Shown: positions 38,719-46,847 of the stretch, one piece after another | Layout of the letters: each line of letters begins with the position of its first letter | Numbering within the stretch: the stretch's first letter is position 1 | DNA from: an uncultured Lachnospiraceae bacterium | GTDB lineage: Bacteria > Bacillota > Clostridia > Lachnospirales > Lachnospiraceae | Assembly (NCBI GenBank): GCA_900551895.1 | Contig: URXX01000005.1 | Coordinates: forward strand, 1 to 64,000 | DNA length: 64,000 bases | Reading direction: 5' to 3' | The notes under the pieces: generated by a model | Database searches by the model: none | Seen by the model: the letters and a program-made list of their open reading frames with translations, nothing else | Told to the model about the DNA's origin: nothing | Translations under genes and position numbers: made by a program

Positions 38719-39695
38719 CAGAATATACCTTCCCCTGAAAAAATCTGATTGATATATTCATTTTGTTCTTCGTCCCTTACTAACAAATCTGAATATCGTT
38801 CATAAGTTTCTTCTATGGAACTGTATCCCATAAGTGCCGTTAGTTTCAGAAAAGAAGCATTTTCCGACTTCAACATCATTTCTGCATACATATCTCGCAA
38901 ATCCTGTGTTGTTATAGCTGGAATTCCCACCTGCTTACATATCCGCTTCAGTGCTGCATTCATGGATGCTAAACTTCTGTAATTTCCATTTTTTTGACAG
39001 GATATCAAGTGATACGCTTTATAATCATACCCATATAGAATTTCTTCATCTTTATTTCTGATTCTTCTATTTTCTAATTCTTCCATAATAATCTTCGGAA
39101 CTTTTAAAATCCTCCTGGCATTTTCCACCTCAATTTCTTTTTCCGTTGGAATACAAATATATTTTCCATCTTCCTTTTTCACATATTCTGCACCAACTTG
39201 ATGACTGATAGTTACAGTTTGTTCTTTCACGTTAAAATCATCAAACTTCAACGCATAAACCTCTCCTCTTTTCAGCCCACAAAACATACACAAAAGAATT
39301 TCCAGATACCATGAACTATGCTTTGCACCTCTTATAAAAAGTAATTTCTGCTGTTCATTTAAAATATGAAGTTCCATCATTTTTCTTTTTGGTCTTTTAC
39401 ACTCTTTCATGGGATTGTATTCAATCAGGCTCTCTGAAAAAGCATCTGATAAAGCCATACTAAATAATTCATATAGTTTCAAGCCATACGACTCCGCTCT
39501 ATTAGAAATCTTTTGAATAGCTGTTTCAAGATACAATTCATTGACTGCACACAACTTAATTTTCTGCATATATGGCAGAGCTTGTCCCAATACATACTGA
39601 TATACTTTTCTAGTATTTGACTGAAAATAATTTTGGTATTGTAACCACTCCTGCAAATACTGTGTAAATTCTATTGTTGTGTCTTTTCTTCGCAT
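38718..39695 (-). CDS. Tyrosine recombinase (integrase) of the island
   Basis: The product is 325 aa from the ATG at 39,695. The N-terminal SAM-like domain is followed by LLCMFCGLKRGEVYALKFDD (first catalytic Arg). Box II is TTQDLRDMYAEM, keeping Arg but with Gln/Asp where His residues are usual, and the nucleophile Tyr lies in ETYERYSDL. It probably catalyses integration of the island at uvrB. The start overlaps the end of a 24-codon leader frame. The frame in phase with the integrase remains open upstream (AIYDTEEEAEENYAKYLEL) but has no normal start codon, so the N-terminus is uncertain. Confidence 0.82.
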   Translation of the reverse strand: MRRKDTTIEFTQYLQEWLQYQNYFQSNTRKVYQYVLGQALPYMQKIKLCAVNELYLETAIQKISNRAESYGLKLYELFSMALSDAFSESLIEYNPMKECKRPKRKMMELHILNEQQKLLFIRGAKHSSWYLEILLCMFCGLKRGEVYALKFDDFNVKEQTVTISHQVGAEYVKKEDGKYICIPTEKEIEVENARRILKVPKIIMEELENRRIRNKDEEILYGYDYKAYHLISCQKNGNYRSLASMNAALKRICKQVGIPAITTQDLRDMYAEMMLKSENASFLKLTALMGYSSIEETYERYSDLLVRDEEQNEYINQIFSGEGIF

Positions 39696-39769
39696 CAAGT
39701 TTCTTTTCTGCTCTTCAAATAACTCAAGGTATTTTGCATAGTTCTCCTCTGCTTCCTCTTCTGTGTCAT
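39695..39769 (-). CDS. Possible 24-aa leader peptide of the integrase operon
   Basis: AAAGGAGG, five bases, then ATG at 39,769 opens a 24-codon, Lys/Arg-rich frame whose TGA shares its A with the integrase ATG (TGATG). This is the only good SD near the integrase start, so ribosomes likely reach the integrase by coupling. It may instead mark a frameshifted integrase N-terminus. Confidence 0.4.
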   Translation of the reverse strand: MTQKRKQRRTMQNTLSYLKSRKET

Positions 39770-39824
39770 AAATTGCCTCCTTTAGCGTAGTTAAATTGTT
39801 ATCGTTCTGTAAATTTAGGCATGG

Positions 39825-39850
39825 AAAAAGGACAGCCTATCTGACTGTCC
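39825..39850 (-). terminator. Terminator/attenuator in the integrase leader
   Basis: The minus strand reads GGACAGTC-AGATA-GGCTGTCC followed by TTTTT, a compact intrinsic terminator. It lies between the integrase promoter and the integrase genes, so it should hold back integrase expression. Confidence 0.7.
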
Positions 39851-39911
39851 TCATATACCTGTATATGCCGGAATAAAACCTTCCTTCTTAGCACATAAAT
39901 ATTACTCTATC

Positions 39912-39940
39912 ATTTTATAAGGTTTAAAATTGCATGTCAA
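39912..39940 (-). promoter_or_regulatory. Integrase promoter
   Basis: TTGACA (39,935-39,940) and TAAAAT (39,912-39,917) are 17 bases apart on the minus strand. The remaining noncoding DNA up to 40,271 shows no gene; it is the end region of the island. Confidence 0.7.
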
Positions 39941-40271
39941 TGACAGAAAAATCGCAATTTTATCGCAAAGCAAAATAACTCTTTCTTATTATTCCATACC
40001 TTATATTCTTCTATATAGTGCTCTTGCATAATTATAAACACACCCTTAACTCAATTTTCTTAATACTAAATTGCAACTGCACATTAGAAAATCCCCCTTA
40101 TTTTCTTCTCAAGTCCCTCTGGCGAATACCAAAACAATCCTCTCTATGTACGAATTAGGTCACCCGTCCATCTATTTCTATCTATTTCATCTAGTGTTAT
40201 GCTGTCCGTTCAGTCCACAGAAACAGCGTAAAAACGCACAAAACAACACTCCATATCACTCATTTTCTGCC

Positions 40272-40553
40272 TTATAAATAGTAGCTCACAAAGTACTCAA
40301 CCGCATTATTCGGGAAGAATTCTTTGAATTCTCCATATAACTGCGCCGCTAATGTTTTGTTGTGGGCAATAATTAATGTTGGTTTATTCAGTTGTTGTAT
40401 GACGTTTGCCATTGTAAATGTTTTACCCGAGCCGGTAACACCAAGTAAAGTCTGACATTGGTTGCCTTCTTGGAAACCTTTCACCAGTTGGTCAATGGCT
40501 TGGGGCTGGTCGCCGGTTGGGGCATATTCTGATACTAATTCAAAGTGATCCAT
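40272..40553 (-). pseudogene. Displaced uvrB 5' fragment
   Basis: A 93-codon frame has a good SD (GAGGAG) and ATG at 40,553. It encodes the UvrB N-terminus: [33 protein letters not shown] and EYFVSYY, then one Leu and TAA. The stop comes where homology to the intact uvrB ends. Protein identity with the intact copy is high, but DNA identity is only roughly three quarters. It is therefore a different allele and not a recent duplication. It is most likely the original chromosomal start of uvrB, cut off by the island. The peptide keeps Walker A but no helicase core, so it should have no UvrB function. Confidence 0.9.
40279..40289 (-). other. Putative attachment core, right side of island
   Basis: TAGTAGCTCAC, the partner of TAGTAACTCAC at 19,689-19,699. 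The uvrB fragment lies to the right, and island end DNA lies to the left. Confidence 0.6.
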
Positions 40554-40572
40554 AAATTCTCCTCTATTCAAA

Positions 40573-41631
40573 TCATTCCTTATTTAATCGTAAATCTTTA
40601 TCTTCTAATAATGTTTTTAGTTCTTCTTTACTAGGAAGTACTGTCTCATATTTACTAGCAAATATCTGATTGTTATCTTTAGGTAATGTCATTTCTACAA
40701 TAGCATCTTTCTTATCTTTGCAAATAACAATACCTATTGTTGAGTTTTCATCATCCAATTTAACTTTTCGATCATAATAGTTAACATACATCTGCATTTG
40801 TCCTATATCTTGATGCTTTAATTGACCGATTTTCAAATCAAACAATACAAAACAACGCAATAAACGATTATAAAATACTAAATCAACTCTAAAATGCTCT
40901 TCTTCAAATGTAAATCTAACTTGTCTACCTACAAAAGTAAATCCTCTGCCCAATTCCAACAGAAACTTCTGAAGATTGTCTATAATCTTATTTTCCAATT
41001 CTGTTTCAGAATAAGCCACCATTTCCGGGAGTCCTGTGAACTCTAAAATATAAGGATCTTTAAAAATATCCTCTGGCTTTCCAATCATCTGTCCTTCTTC
41101 TGCAAGGCGCATTACTTCTTCTTTATTTCTGCTTAATGCCAATCTCTCATATAAAGAACTTCCATACTGTCTTGATAATTCACCTTTACTCCAGTTATTT
41201 CTATATGCTTCTATTTCATAAAAATGGCGTTCTTTAACATTATTTATTCTCATCAAAATAAGATAGTGAGACCAACTCAAATAAAATTTTCTTCCTTCTT
41301 TTGTAATTGGCAATCTTTCAGATTGGGGAAACGCTGTTTCCCCAATTGAGTCCTTAGAATAAACCAAATAAAACTTCCTCATTAACTTCAGATTATCATA
41401 CGAATAACCCCGTCCAAATTTTTCTGTTAAACGTTCTGATAATTCTCTCAAAATATATTTTCCATATGAAGCACGTTCTTTTCCATCCTGTTCTTCTTCA
41501 ATAATCATTCGCCCCGCCTCATAATAGGAATACACCATTGTCATATTCACTGCAACAGACAAATTTTTCTTTGCATTTTGGAATAACTCTATCACTTTAT
41601 TATAAAATTTTTCATTTTGAATATCATCCAT
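40573..41631 (-). CDS. DUF1016 / YhcG-type PD-(D/E)XK nuclease
   Basis: The product is 352 aa and intact. The N-terminal DUF1016 helical domain ([40 protein letters not shown]) is followed by the nuclease core [31 protein letters not shown], with the Asp and the Asp-Leu-Lys catalytic residues, and [15 protein letters not shown]. Members are often found beside restriction-modification and other defence genes; the precise role is unclear. It ends 19 bases before the displaced uvrB start and follows a TIR gene on the same strand. The decayed copy at 36.4-37.4 kb is a distant relative. Confidence 0.85.
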   Translation of the reverse strand: MDDIQNEKFYNKVIELFQNAKKNLSVAVNMTMVYSYYEAGRMIIEEEQDGKERASYGKYILRELSERLTEKFGRGYSYDNLKLMRKFYLVYSKDSIGETAFPQSERLPITKEGRKFYLSWSHYLILMRINNVKERHFYEIEAYRNNWSKGELSRQYGSSLYERLALSRNKEEVMRLAEEGQMIGKPEDIFKDPYILEFTGLPEMVAYSETELENKIIDNLQKFLLELGRGFTFVGRQVRFTFEEEHFRVDLVFYNRLLRCFVLFDLKIGQLKHQDIGQMQMYVNYYDRKVKLDDENSTIGIVICKDKKDAIVEMTLPKDNNQIFASKYETVLPSKEELKTLLEDKDLRLNKE

Positions 41632-41691
41632 ATGTTCACACCCTTTAATTGTCTTCTCTATTCTCGTTCTTAATAAAGTATTAACAAATCA

Positions 41692-42519
41692 TCAATTTTG
41701 TTTGACTATTTTTGCAAGTTCTTCCCCTACTTCAATTACCGTTCGATTATCCATTCTAATATATTTAATGTCTCTCAAAAACAATGGTAACCTTTTTATT
41801 TCTATTTCATCAGCCAACACAATAATCATTTGAATTTTTTCTTCAATCAGCCTTTTTATATATGCTGTCATTTCGAAACGACACCAATTAGAAGACAAAA
41901 AATTATCTGTCACCCAAAAGATAACCATATCTGACTCTTCTATTCCCATTTGCACACTTTCTGTAATGGAATCACCAACAGATATACTATACTTATCAAA
42001 CCATACTGGTAAATCTTTTCCATTCAAATAAGGAATAATCTTTTCCACATCTTTTTTATCCTTTGAAGAATGACTAATAAAAACTTGCTTTTCTTTTCCA
42101 AATGGTCGCATACAATATCCCCTCCCTTCCAATACACTAATTTCTGGCCATGAGAACATTAATTCAAATTGCTCATCAATGTCTTCCACTCTATAAAATG
42201 TACATAAATTAAATCTTCTGCTCCCCACTTCTTGAAGCAATAATAATAAGGTTAAATCACTTCGCAAAATCAAATCAGCATTTTCAAATAATTCTATCAT
42301 CTTCTCTACATGATTTTGTTGGGGAACATCATAAAATACAGCCACAAAAAATTCTAAATTATACGGATTATTATTAACAAAAATTGCTAACATTTCCAAC
42401 GATGAGGCATCTTGTTCTTTTAATAATTGTTTAAATATTGATATTAAATGTGTTCTTTTACCATATTCAGCCTGCCAAATATAATCTATGTTCATCCAAC
42501 AACCATCTACAAATATCAC
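41692..42519 (-). CDS. TIR-domain protein with novel N-terminal domain; upstream in-frame stop
   Basis: The C-terminal half is a TIR domain: KQVFISHSSKDKKDVEKI, LPVWFDKYSISVGDSI, MVIFWVTDNFLSSNWCRFEM. The Glu of WCRFE fits the NADase catalytic Glu, suggesting NAD depletion or a signalling product. The first ~145 residues are an unrecognised, possibly sensor, domain. The GTG at 42,519 is a weak start. In frame upstream, an ATG at 42,585 opens 14 codons (MKKSYRSIKEKEKL), then TAG, then PIDALKS leading into this frame. The native start may therefore be at 42,585 with a nonsense mutation at codon 15. An ATG at 42,495 could also rescue translation. Confidence 0.75.
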   Translation of the reverse strand: MIFVDGCWMNIDYIWQAEYGKRTHLISIFKQLLKEQDASSLEMLAIFVNNNPYNLEFFVAVFYDVPQQNHVEKMIELFENADLILRSDLTLLLLLQEVGSRRFNLCTFYRVEDIDEQFELMFSWPEISVLEGRGYCMRPFGKEKQVFISHSSKDKKDVEKIIPYLNGKDLPVWFDKYSISVGDSITESVQMGIEESDMVIFWVTDNFLSSNWCRFEMTAYIKRLIEEKIQMIIVLADEIEIKRLPLFLRDIKYIRMDNRTVIEVGEELAKIVKQN

Positions 42520-42657
42520 GCTTTTTAAGGCATCAATGGGCTATAATTTTTCCTTTTCTTTAATTGACCGATATGATTTTTTCATCTCCAAAGTAATTCC
42601 TATCCGAAAAAATTTTCTTCAAATTTATCTTCTCTTCCTCATATTATATCAGAACAT

Positions 42658-42707
42658 AAAACAAAAGTACAGAACAAACTCGAATGTTTGTTCTGTACTT
42701 TTGTTTT
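42658..42707. terminator. Strong bidirectional terminator
   Basis: A perfect 22-bp stem (42,658-42,679 with 42,686-42,707) and a six-base loop, A-rich on one arm and T-rich on the other. It works for the oxidoreductase gene on the minus strand. Confidence 0.9.
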
Positions 42708-42715
42708 GTCATTTC

Positions 42716-44716
42716 CTAAATATTTCTGGCAACCTCATATGCATCCCAAATCGCATACATAATATTCTGTACCTTATTCGCATCTCCAATTACTCTGACA
42801 TTAGGGTGTAAAAATTTAATTTTATCATATAAAGATTTTTCGGAATTATATCCGATAGCAACAATGGCAGACTCTGCCGGAATAACTTCTTCGCCGTCTT
42901 TTCCTTCAAGAACAAATCCTTCCTCAGTTACTTTCACAATTTTTGAACCGCATTTTACATTAATCTTTTTGAATGCTACTAAATCTTTCAACATATCGTG
43001 GTTTGCATGACATAACGGACCGCCGACCTGTAAAATATCATCCATCATTTCTACGATTGTTACGTCTTTACCCATATCTTTTAACCACAAAGCAGTTTCA
43101 CATCCAACTAATCCTCCACCGATTACAACAGTTGAATTTCCAACTTCTTTTTTCTTAAGCAATACTTCCTCAGCAGTATATACTTTGTCAGTTCCTTCAA
43201 TTGTTAATCTTCTAGGTGTAGAACCTGTTGCCAAAATAACAGCGTCTGCATCTGTTGACTGAATCATTTCTTCCGTTACAGCAGTATTGTACTGTACATT
43301 TACCCCAAGATTTTTCAACTGTAATTCATACCATTTTACAAGTGCAATATCATCCTCTTTGAAATCCGGTGCGCCTGCTGCCACAAGATTGCCACCCAAT
43401 CTGTCACTCTTTTCAAAAAGTTCCACTTCGTGGCCACGGATTGCTGACACTCTTGCCGCTTCACATCCCGCAACACCACCGCCGATGAGAAGAACTTTTT
43501 TCTTTTCGTCAGCCTTTTTCAATTCTAATTCTTTTTCTCGACAGCAAGCCGGATTTACTGCACATGTAATGTTTGCATAACTCTGCAATCTTCCCATACA
43601 GCCTTCCTGACAGGATAAACACGGACGAACTTCTTCATATTTATCCGCTAAAATTTTGTTTGGAATTTCTGCATCTGCAAGCAATGGTCTTGCCAAACCA
43701 ATCATATCTGTTTTTCCTGATAAAATAGCATCGCTGGCTAATTCAGGATCTTCCATTCTTCCCGCTGTGATGATTGGAACATCCACTGTATTTTTAAGAA
43801 TTTCATTATATGGCAAATATAATCCCTTTTTCTGATACATTGGCGGATGACTCCAGTACCATGAGTCATATGAACCGACATCTGCGTTTAACGCGTCATA
43901 ACCTGCTGCAACCAAAATTTTAGCAGCCTCAATTCCTTCCGGAATATCTCGTCCTTTTTCTTCAAACTCTTCTCCCGGAAGACCGCCTTTGCACCAGTCT
44001 TTAATGAAACTTTTAATGCTGTATCTCAATGACACAGGATAGTCCTGCCCACATCTTTTCTTAATTTCCTGTACGATTTCACAGGCAAAGCGAAGTCTGT
44101 TTTCTAGACTTCCGCCGTATTCATCTGTTCTGTTATTGAAAAATGAAATGGCAAATTGATCCAACAAATATCCTTCGTGAACCGCATGGATTTCTATACC
44201 GTCAAATCCCGCTTTTTTTGCGATTTCTGCTGACTCACCGAATTTTCTGACATATTCTTTTACTTCTTCTGTTGTAAGTTCTCTACACACAACATCTTTT
44301 AAAAATCTGTGTGGAATTGCTGACGGACCAACTGCTGTTCGTCCTACAATAGAAGGAATACTCACTCGTCCAAAACCTGCCGACAACTGCAAAAAGATTT
44401 TTGATCCATATGCATGGACACGCTCTGTCATGCTTTTTCCTCTTGTAATAAAGTTAAGAGGGTTTAATGTCGGGCATGGCATAGACGGTAATGCACATTT
44501 TTCAATATCGTTTTCTACCATTGTAACTCCGGTCATAATTAATCCTGTACCGCCTTTTGCACGTTCAACGTAAAATTCTTCACCTTTTTCATTGAAACTT
44601 CCGTCTGCGTTACATAGTCCTCCCGGTCCCATAGGTGCTAAAACAAATCTGTTTTTGATTTCCAAACTTCCGATTTTAATTGGTTCAAATAAAACTTTGT
44701 ATTTTTCTTTTATCAT
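42716..44716 (-). CDS. Old Yellow Enzyme-type NAD(P)H:flavin oxidoreductase with FeS and FAD domains
   Basis: The product is 666 aa. The N-terminal FMN TIM barrel (residues 1-350; RFVLAPMGPGGLCN, GFDGIEIHAVHEGYLLDQF) is followed by a 4Fe-4S motif C-x2-C-x3-C-x11-C (CLSCQEGCMG...C) and a C-terminal FAD/NAD(P) domain with GGGVAGCEAAR and GGGLVGCETAL. This is the layout of 2-enoate reductase, trimethylamine dehydrogenase and bile-acid BaiCD/BaiH enzymes. It likely reduces a C=C bond in an enoate or similar compound; the substrate is unknown. A MerR-type regulator gene sits upstream, and its likely operator lies in this gene's promoter. Confidence 0.9.
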   Translation of the reverse strand: MIKEKYKVLFEPIKIGSLEIKNRFVLAPMGPGGLCNADGSFNEKGEEFYVERAKGGTGLIMTGVTMVENDIEKCALPSMPCPTLNPLNFITRGKSMTERVHAYGSKIFLQLSAGFGRVSIPSIVGRTAVGPSAIPHRFLKDVVCRELTTEEVKEYVRKFGESAEIAKKAGFDGIEIHAVHEGYLLDQFAISFFNNRTDEYGGSLENRLRFACEIVQEIKKRCGQDYPVSLRYSIKSFIKDWCKGGLPGEEFEEKGRDIPEGIEAAKILVAAGYDALNADVGSYDSWYWSHPPMYQKKGLYLPYNEILKNTVDVPIITAGRMEDPELASDAILSGKTDMIGLARPLLADAEIPNKILADKYEEVRPCLSCQEGCMGRLQSYANITCAVNPACCREKELELKKADEKKKVLLIGGGVAGCEAARVSAIRGHEVELFEKSDRLGGNLVAAGAPDFKEDDIALVKWYELQLKNLGVNVQYNTAVTEEMIQSTDADAVILATGSTPRRLTIEGTDKVYTAEEVLLKKKEVGNSTVVIGGGLVGCETALWLKDMGKDVTIVEMMDDILQVGGPLCHANHDMLKDLVAFKKINVKCGSKIVKVTEEGFVLEGKDGEEVIPAESAIVAIGYNSEKSLYDKIKFLHPNVRVIGDANKVQNIMYAIWDAYEVARNI

Positions 44717-44768
44717 CTGTCGTCCCTTTCTTTAAACTGTTTTTGATTAACAATACGTTTCTAAAATC

Positions 44769-44799
44769 AGTATAAAGTATAAAGGAACTTTAATTTCAA
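44769..44799 (-). promoter_or_regulatory. MerR-type promoter-operator for the oxidoreductase
   Basis: The minus strand has TTGAAA (44,794-44,799) and TATACT (44,769-44,774) separated by 19 bases. This overlong spacer is the hallmark of MerR-activated promoters. The spacer holds a perfect dyad TAAAG-N3-CTTTA (44,780-44,792), the same arms as the dyad before the regulator gene. Confidence 0.78.
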
Positions 44800-44826
44800 G
44801 AGGTATTGTGATTTTTTTATCAATTT

Positions 44827-45624
44827 TTATCTGATAGGTATCCAAATCTCTATATAATTGTGCAGTTTAGCAGGTTTTTCAACTTCTGCCAAAAGAATTT
44901 TTCCCACCATATCACCGGCAATTTCAAATCCTCTTGATTTTGCATATGCTTCCGCCTTTTTGAATGTAACTGCGGGATTTTCCGTCAATTCATCGCCTAT
45001 AATCTGAATCGTATGCAGACATGAGCAGGATTTTAGTTTTTTTCCGTGCAGTCCCGCCGGTATATCGAAAGTTTCTATATTGCGATTGAAAACCATATAT
45101 CCAAAATTACTTTTTTCACTTTCTTTATGCCGAATTACGCCAAGTTGTACAGTCGGCATCGCTTTTACACACTGCTGAACCATTTTTTGTGCCTGTCTGT
45201 CGCGGGAAATCCAACCGCATTCATCATCATATACCATTAAAATATCAGGCGATTTCACGAACTCATACTTGTCCAAAAGTTCATCAATAAGACGTATACT
45301 CGTTAGATTTTCTTCCATTGCCTCCGCAAGTTTGCTGTAATACCTGCTTTTTTCCTCTGCACGCGTTTTGTATAATTCTATTTTTTCCTGTATCTCCAAA
45401 TAATCATTTTCTTCCCCGCTGAATTGCTTTACAATCTCTTTCACGGGAATTTCCATATTTTTATATTTTGTATAAGACAATAGTCTGAAAACATCTACGA
45501 CCTTATAATATCTCCAACCGTTTTCTTCCTTATCTGCCTTAATTAGATTTTCTTTTTCTAAAAAATGGATTGCACTTGTTGTTATTCCCAATATACTTGC
45601 TAAATCTTTTACACTATACTTCAC
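44827..45624 (-). CDS. MerR-family regulator with ligand-binding C-terminus
   Basis: The product is 265 aa from a GTG at 45,624 with SD GGAGG; a TTG at 45,636 would overlap the SD. The N-terminal winged helix reads YSVKDLASILGITTSAIHFLEKENLI. It is followed by a coiled-coil dimer helix and a C-terminal domain of about 150 aa, probably GyrI/BltR-like, that would bind a small molecule. Such regulators twist an overlong promoter spacer to activate it. The oxidoreductase downstream has exactly such a promoter. The gene begins just 26 bases after the jetD stop, so it may also be read from the Wadjet operon. Confidence 0.82.
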   Translation of the reverse strand: MKYSVKDLASILGITTSAIHFLEKENLIKADKEENGWRYYKVVDVFRLLSYTKYKNMEIPVKEIVKQFSGEENDYLEIQEKIELYKTRAEEKSRYYSKLAEAMEENLTSIRLIDELLDKYEFVKSPDILMVYDDECGWISRDRQAQKMVQQCVKAMPTVQLGVIRHKESEKSNFGYMVFNRNIETFDIPAGLHGKKLKSCSCLHTIQIIGDELTENPAVTFKKAEAYAKSRGFEIAGDMVGKILLAEVEKPAKLHNYIEIWIPIR

Positions 45625-45639
45625 TTTTACCTCCAAAGC

Positions 45640-45654
45640 CTAAAGTAACTTTAG
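45640..45654 (-). promoter_or_regulatory. MerR-type dyad at the jetD/merR junction
   Basis: CTAAAGTAACTTTAG, a perfect palindrome with the TAAAG/CTTTA arms also seen in the oxidoreductase promoter. It overlaps the jetD stop codon and lies just before the regulator SD. No convincing -10 follows, so it could act as an autoregulatory roadblock. Confidence 0.6.
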
Positions 45655-46847
45655 TCTTTTCCCAACAACATTTCCTGCTCTATTTCCACTCCATACTCCA
45701 AAATACATTCCTTTAACTCTTCCAATTCTCCCGCATCCATTTCTCCGAGCCGTTTTCTTTTTTGTTCTTCCAGTACAATTCCTGCATTTTTCTCAACTGC
45801 CCGACAAAAACTTTCCCTGTTCATTTTATACGGCTTTAATTTCGGAAAAATTTTTTCTTTATTAAATAGGAAAATACGGATACCACCTAAATCCATATCT
45901 CCCCAATGGTAAAATTCCACATGCTCATCTGCCAATTTTTCAAGTTCCTGCAAATATTTCACTTCTTTTGGAGAGAAAAATCCGTGACAGTAAATATATA
46001 ACGTATCTTTTTCATACATCATATTTTCATAATTTGCTTTATTTTCTATCGTCATGATCTTTCGTATATGGGAAAGTGCTGTCGGTTTTGAATGTTCCAA
46101 CGTCTGTGAATTGATAATTGTCCCATAATACAAATCACTTGTATCAACCGTTTTTCCCGTATCCAGTTGATAGATAACCGCGCCTTTCCACTCTAAAACC
46201 TGTGCATAAGAAAGAATTCCATAATTTTTCAAAATTTCTTCATCGGTCATCTCATCTTTATCCGCTAAATGAGAATACATACGCAAAATCCCTACAACTT
46301 TTTTCTCATATTCTTTCGTAAACTTTTTGGAATTTCCAAGTACATTTGCACTGAAAATCCGTTTCCAGACAGGATTTTGTAACTTTGCTATTTCTTTCAG
46401 ACAATCAAATAAGTTATCATCCTCCATTTCTTTTACAACTTTCCCCTGCTTTAGTTTTTCTAAAATAGAATTGCAATACAACCTTAACCATTCTGTATCA
46501 GAAACTTCTTGAAGAAAAGTTTCCATTTTTTCTATATATTTTCTCTGCTTGTCCAGAAAATCCTCCACACCCTCCTTTTTACAAAGGAGGGGAATAATCT
46601 CTATAGAATAGTGAATTTTTGTAATGTCTTTTTCCATATCCCGCCAGTCAAATCGAATATATTTGCTTAAATTAGCATCTCTTTCCATTTCTTCCGCCTG
46701 TTTTAGCAAATTCGTCATTCCACCCAACTCATTTAAAAGAGTCTGGTCTACACGAGGATGTTTCTCCCCATGCAAACGTCCGGCACGATAAGAGTCTACA
46801 TTTGTTTTTTCAATTATCCATTGGCTAAGCGTCAATATTTTTTTCAT
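45651..46847 (-). CDS. jetD: Wadjet JetD, TOPRIM-like nuclease subunit
   Basis: The product is 398 aa from the ATG at 46,847, behind GGTGAGG. The C-terminal part has YIYCHGFFSPKEVKYLQEL and FYHWGDMDLGGIRIF, the TOPRIM Asp-x-Asp motif of DUF2220/DUF3322-type JetD proteins. JetD cuts plasmid DNA that the JetABC motor has bent and extruded. The start lies inside the end of jetC (23-base overlap). It is the last gene of a compact four-gene operon, followed by the MerR gene. Confidence 0.88.
   Translation of the reverse strand: MKKILTLSQWIIEKTNVDSYRAGRLHGEKHPRVDQTLLNELGGMTNLLKQAEEMERDANLSKYIRFDWRDMEKDITKIHYSIEIIPLLCKKEGVEDFLDKQRKYIEKMETFLQEVSDTEWLRLYCNSILEKLKQGKVVKEMEDDNLFDCLKEIAKLQNPVWKRIFSANVLGNSKKFTKEYEKKVVGILRMYSHLADKDEMTDEEILKNYGILSYAQVLEWKGAVIYQLDTGKTVDTSDLYYGTIINSQTLEHSKPTALSHIRKIMTIENKANYENMMYEKDTLYIYCHGFFSPKEVKYLQELEKLADEHVEFYHWGDMDLGGIRIFLFNKEKIFPKLKPYKMNRESFCRAVEKNAGIVLEEQKRKRLGEMDAGELEELKECILEYGVEIEQEMLLGKD

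Larger units (their letters stand above)
19689..40289. mobile_element. Integrative defence island inserted into uvrB
   Basis: About 20.6 kb lies between two uvrB 5' sequences. Two tyrosine recombinase genes sit 0.6-2.8 kb inside the right boundary, the usual position for an integrase gene. The left end carries a replacement uvrB start (codons 1-93), promoter and LexA-like box. Cargo is almost purely defence-like: Gabija, an ATPase-TOPRIM pair, an SF1 helicase, AbiEii and DUF1016 remnants, and uncharacterised genes. All are on the minus strand, in phase with uvrB transcription. No conjugation or phage structural genes are present, so it would need help to move. Since the second integrase is decayed, the island may now be fixed. 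Confidence 0.75.

Noticed and set aside
22341..42585. Several isolated in-frame TAA/TAG codons in accessory genes, suggesting stop-codon recoding
   Set aside because: Both TAA and TAG are involved, frameshifts and deletions accompany most cases, and core genes such as lon end with TAG; decay is simpler.
42658..42707. GAAC and GTTC parts in the hairpin as a LexA box
   Set aside because: The spacing is not four bases; the stem is a plain terminator.
45640..45665. Full MerR-type promoter before the regulator gene
   Set aside because: The dyad is perfect and a TTGGGA lies upstream, but no acceptable -10 is found 19 bases away, so only an operator-like site was called.
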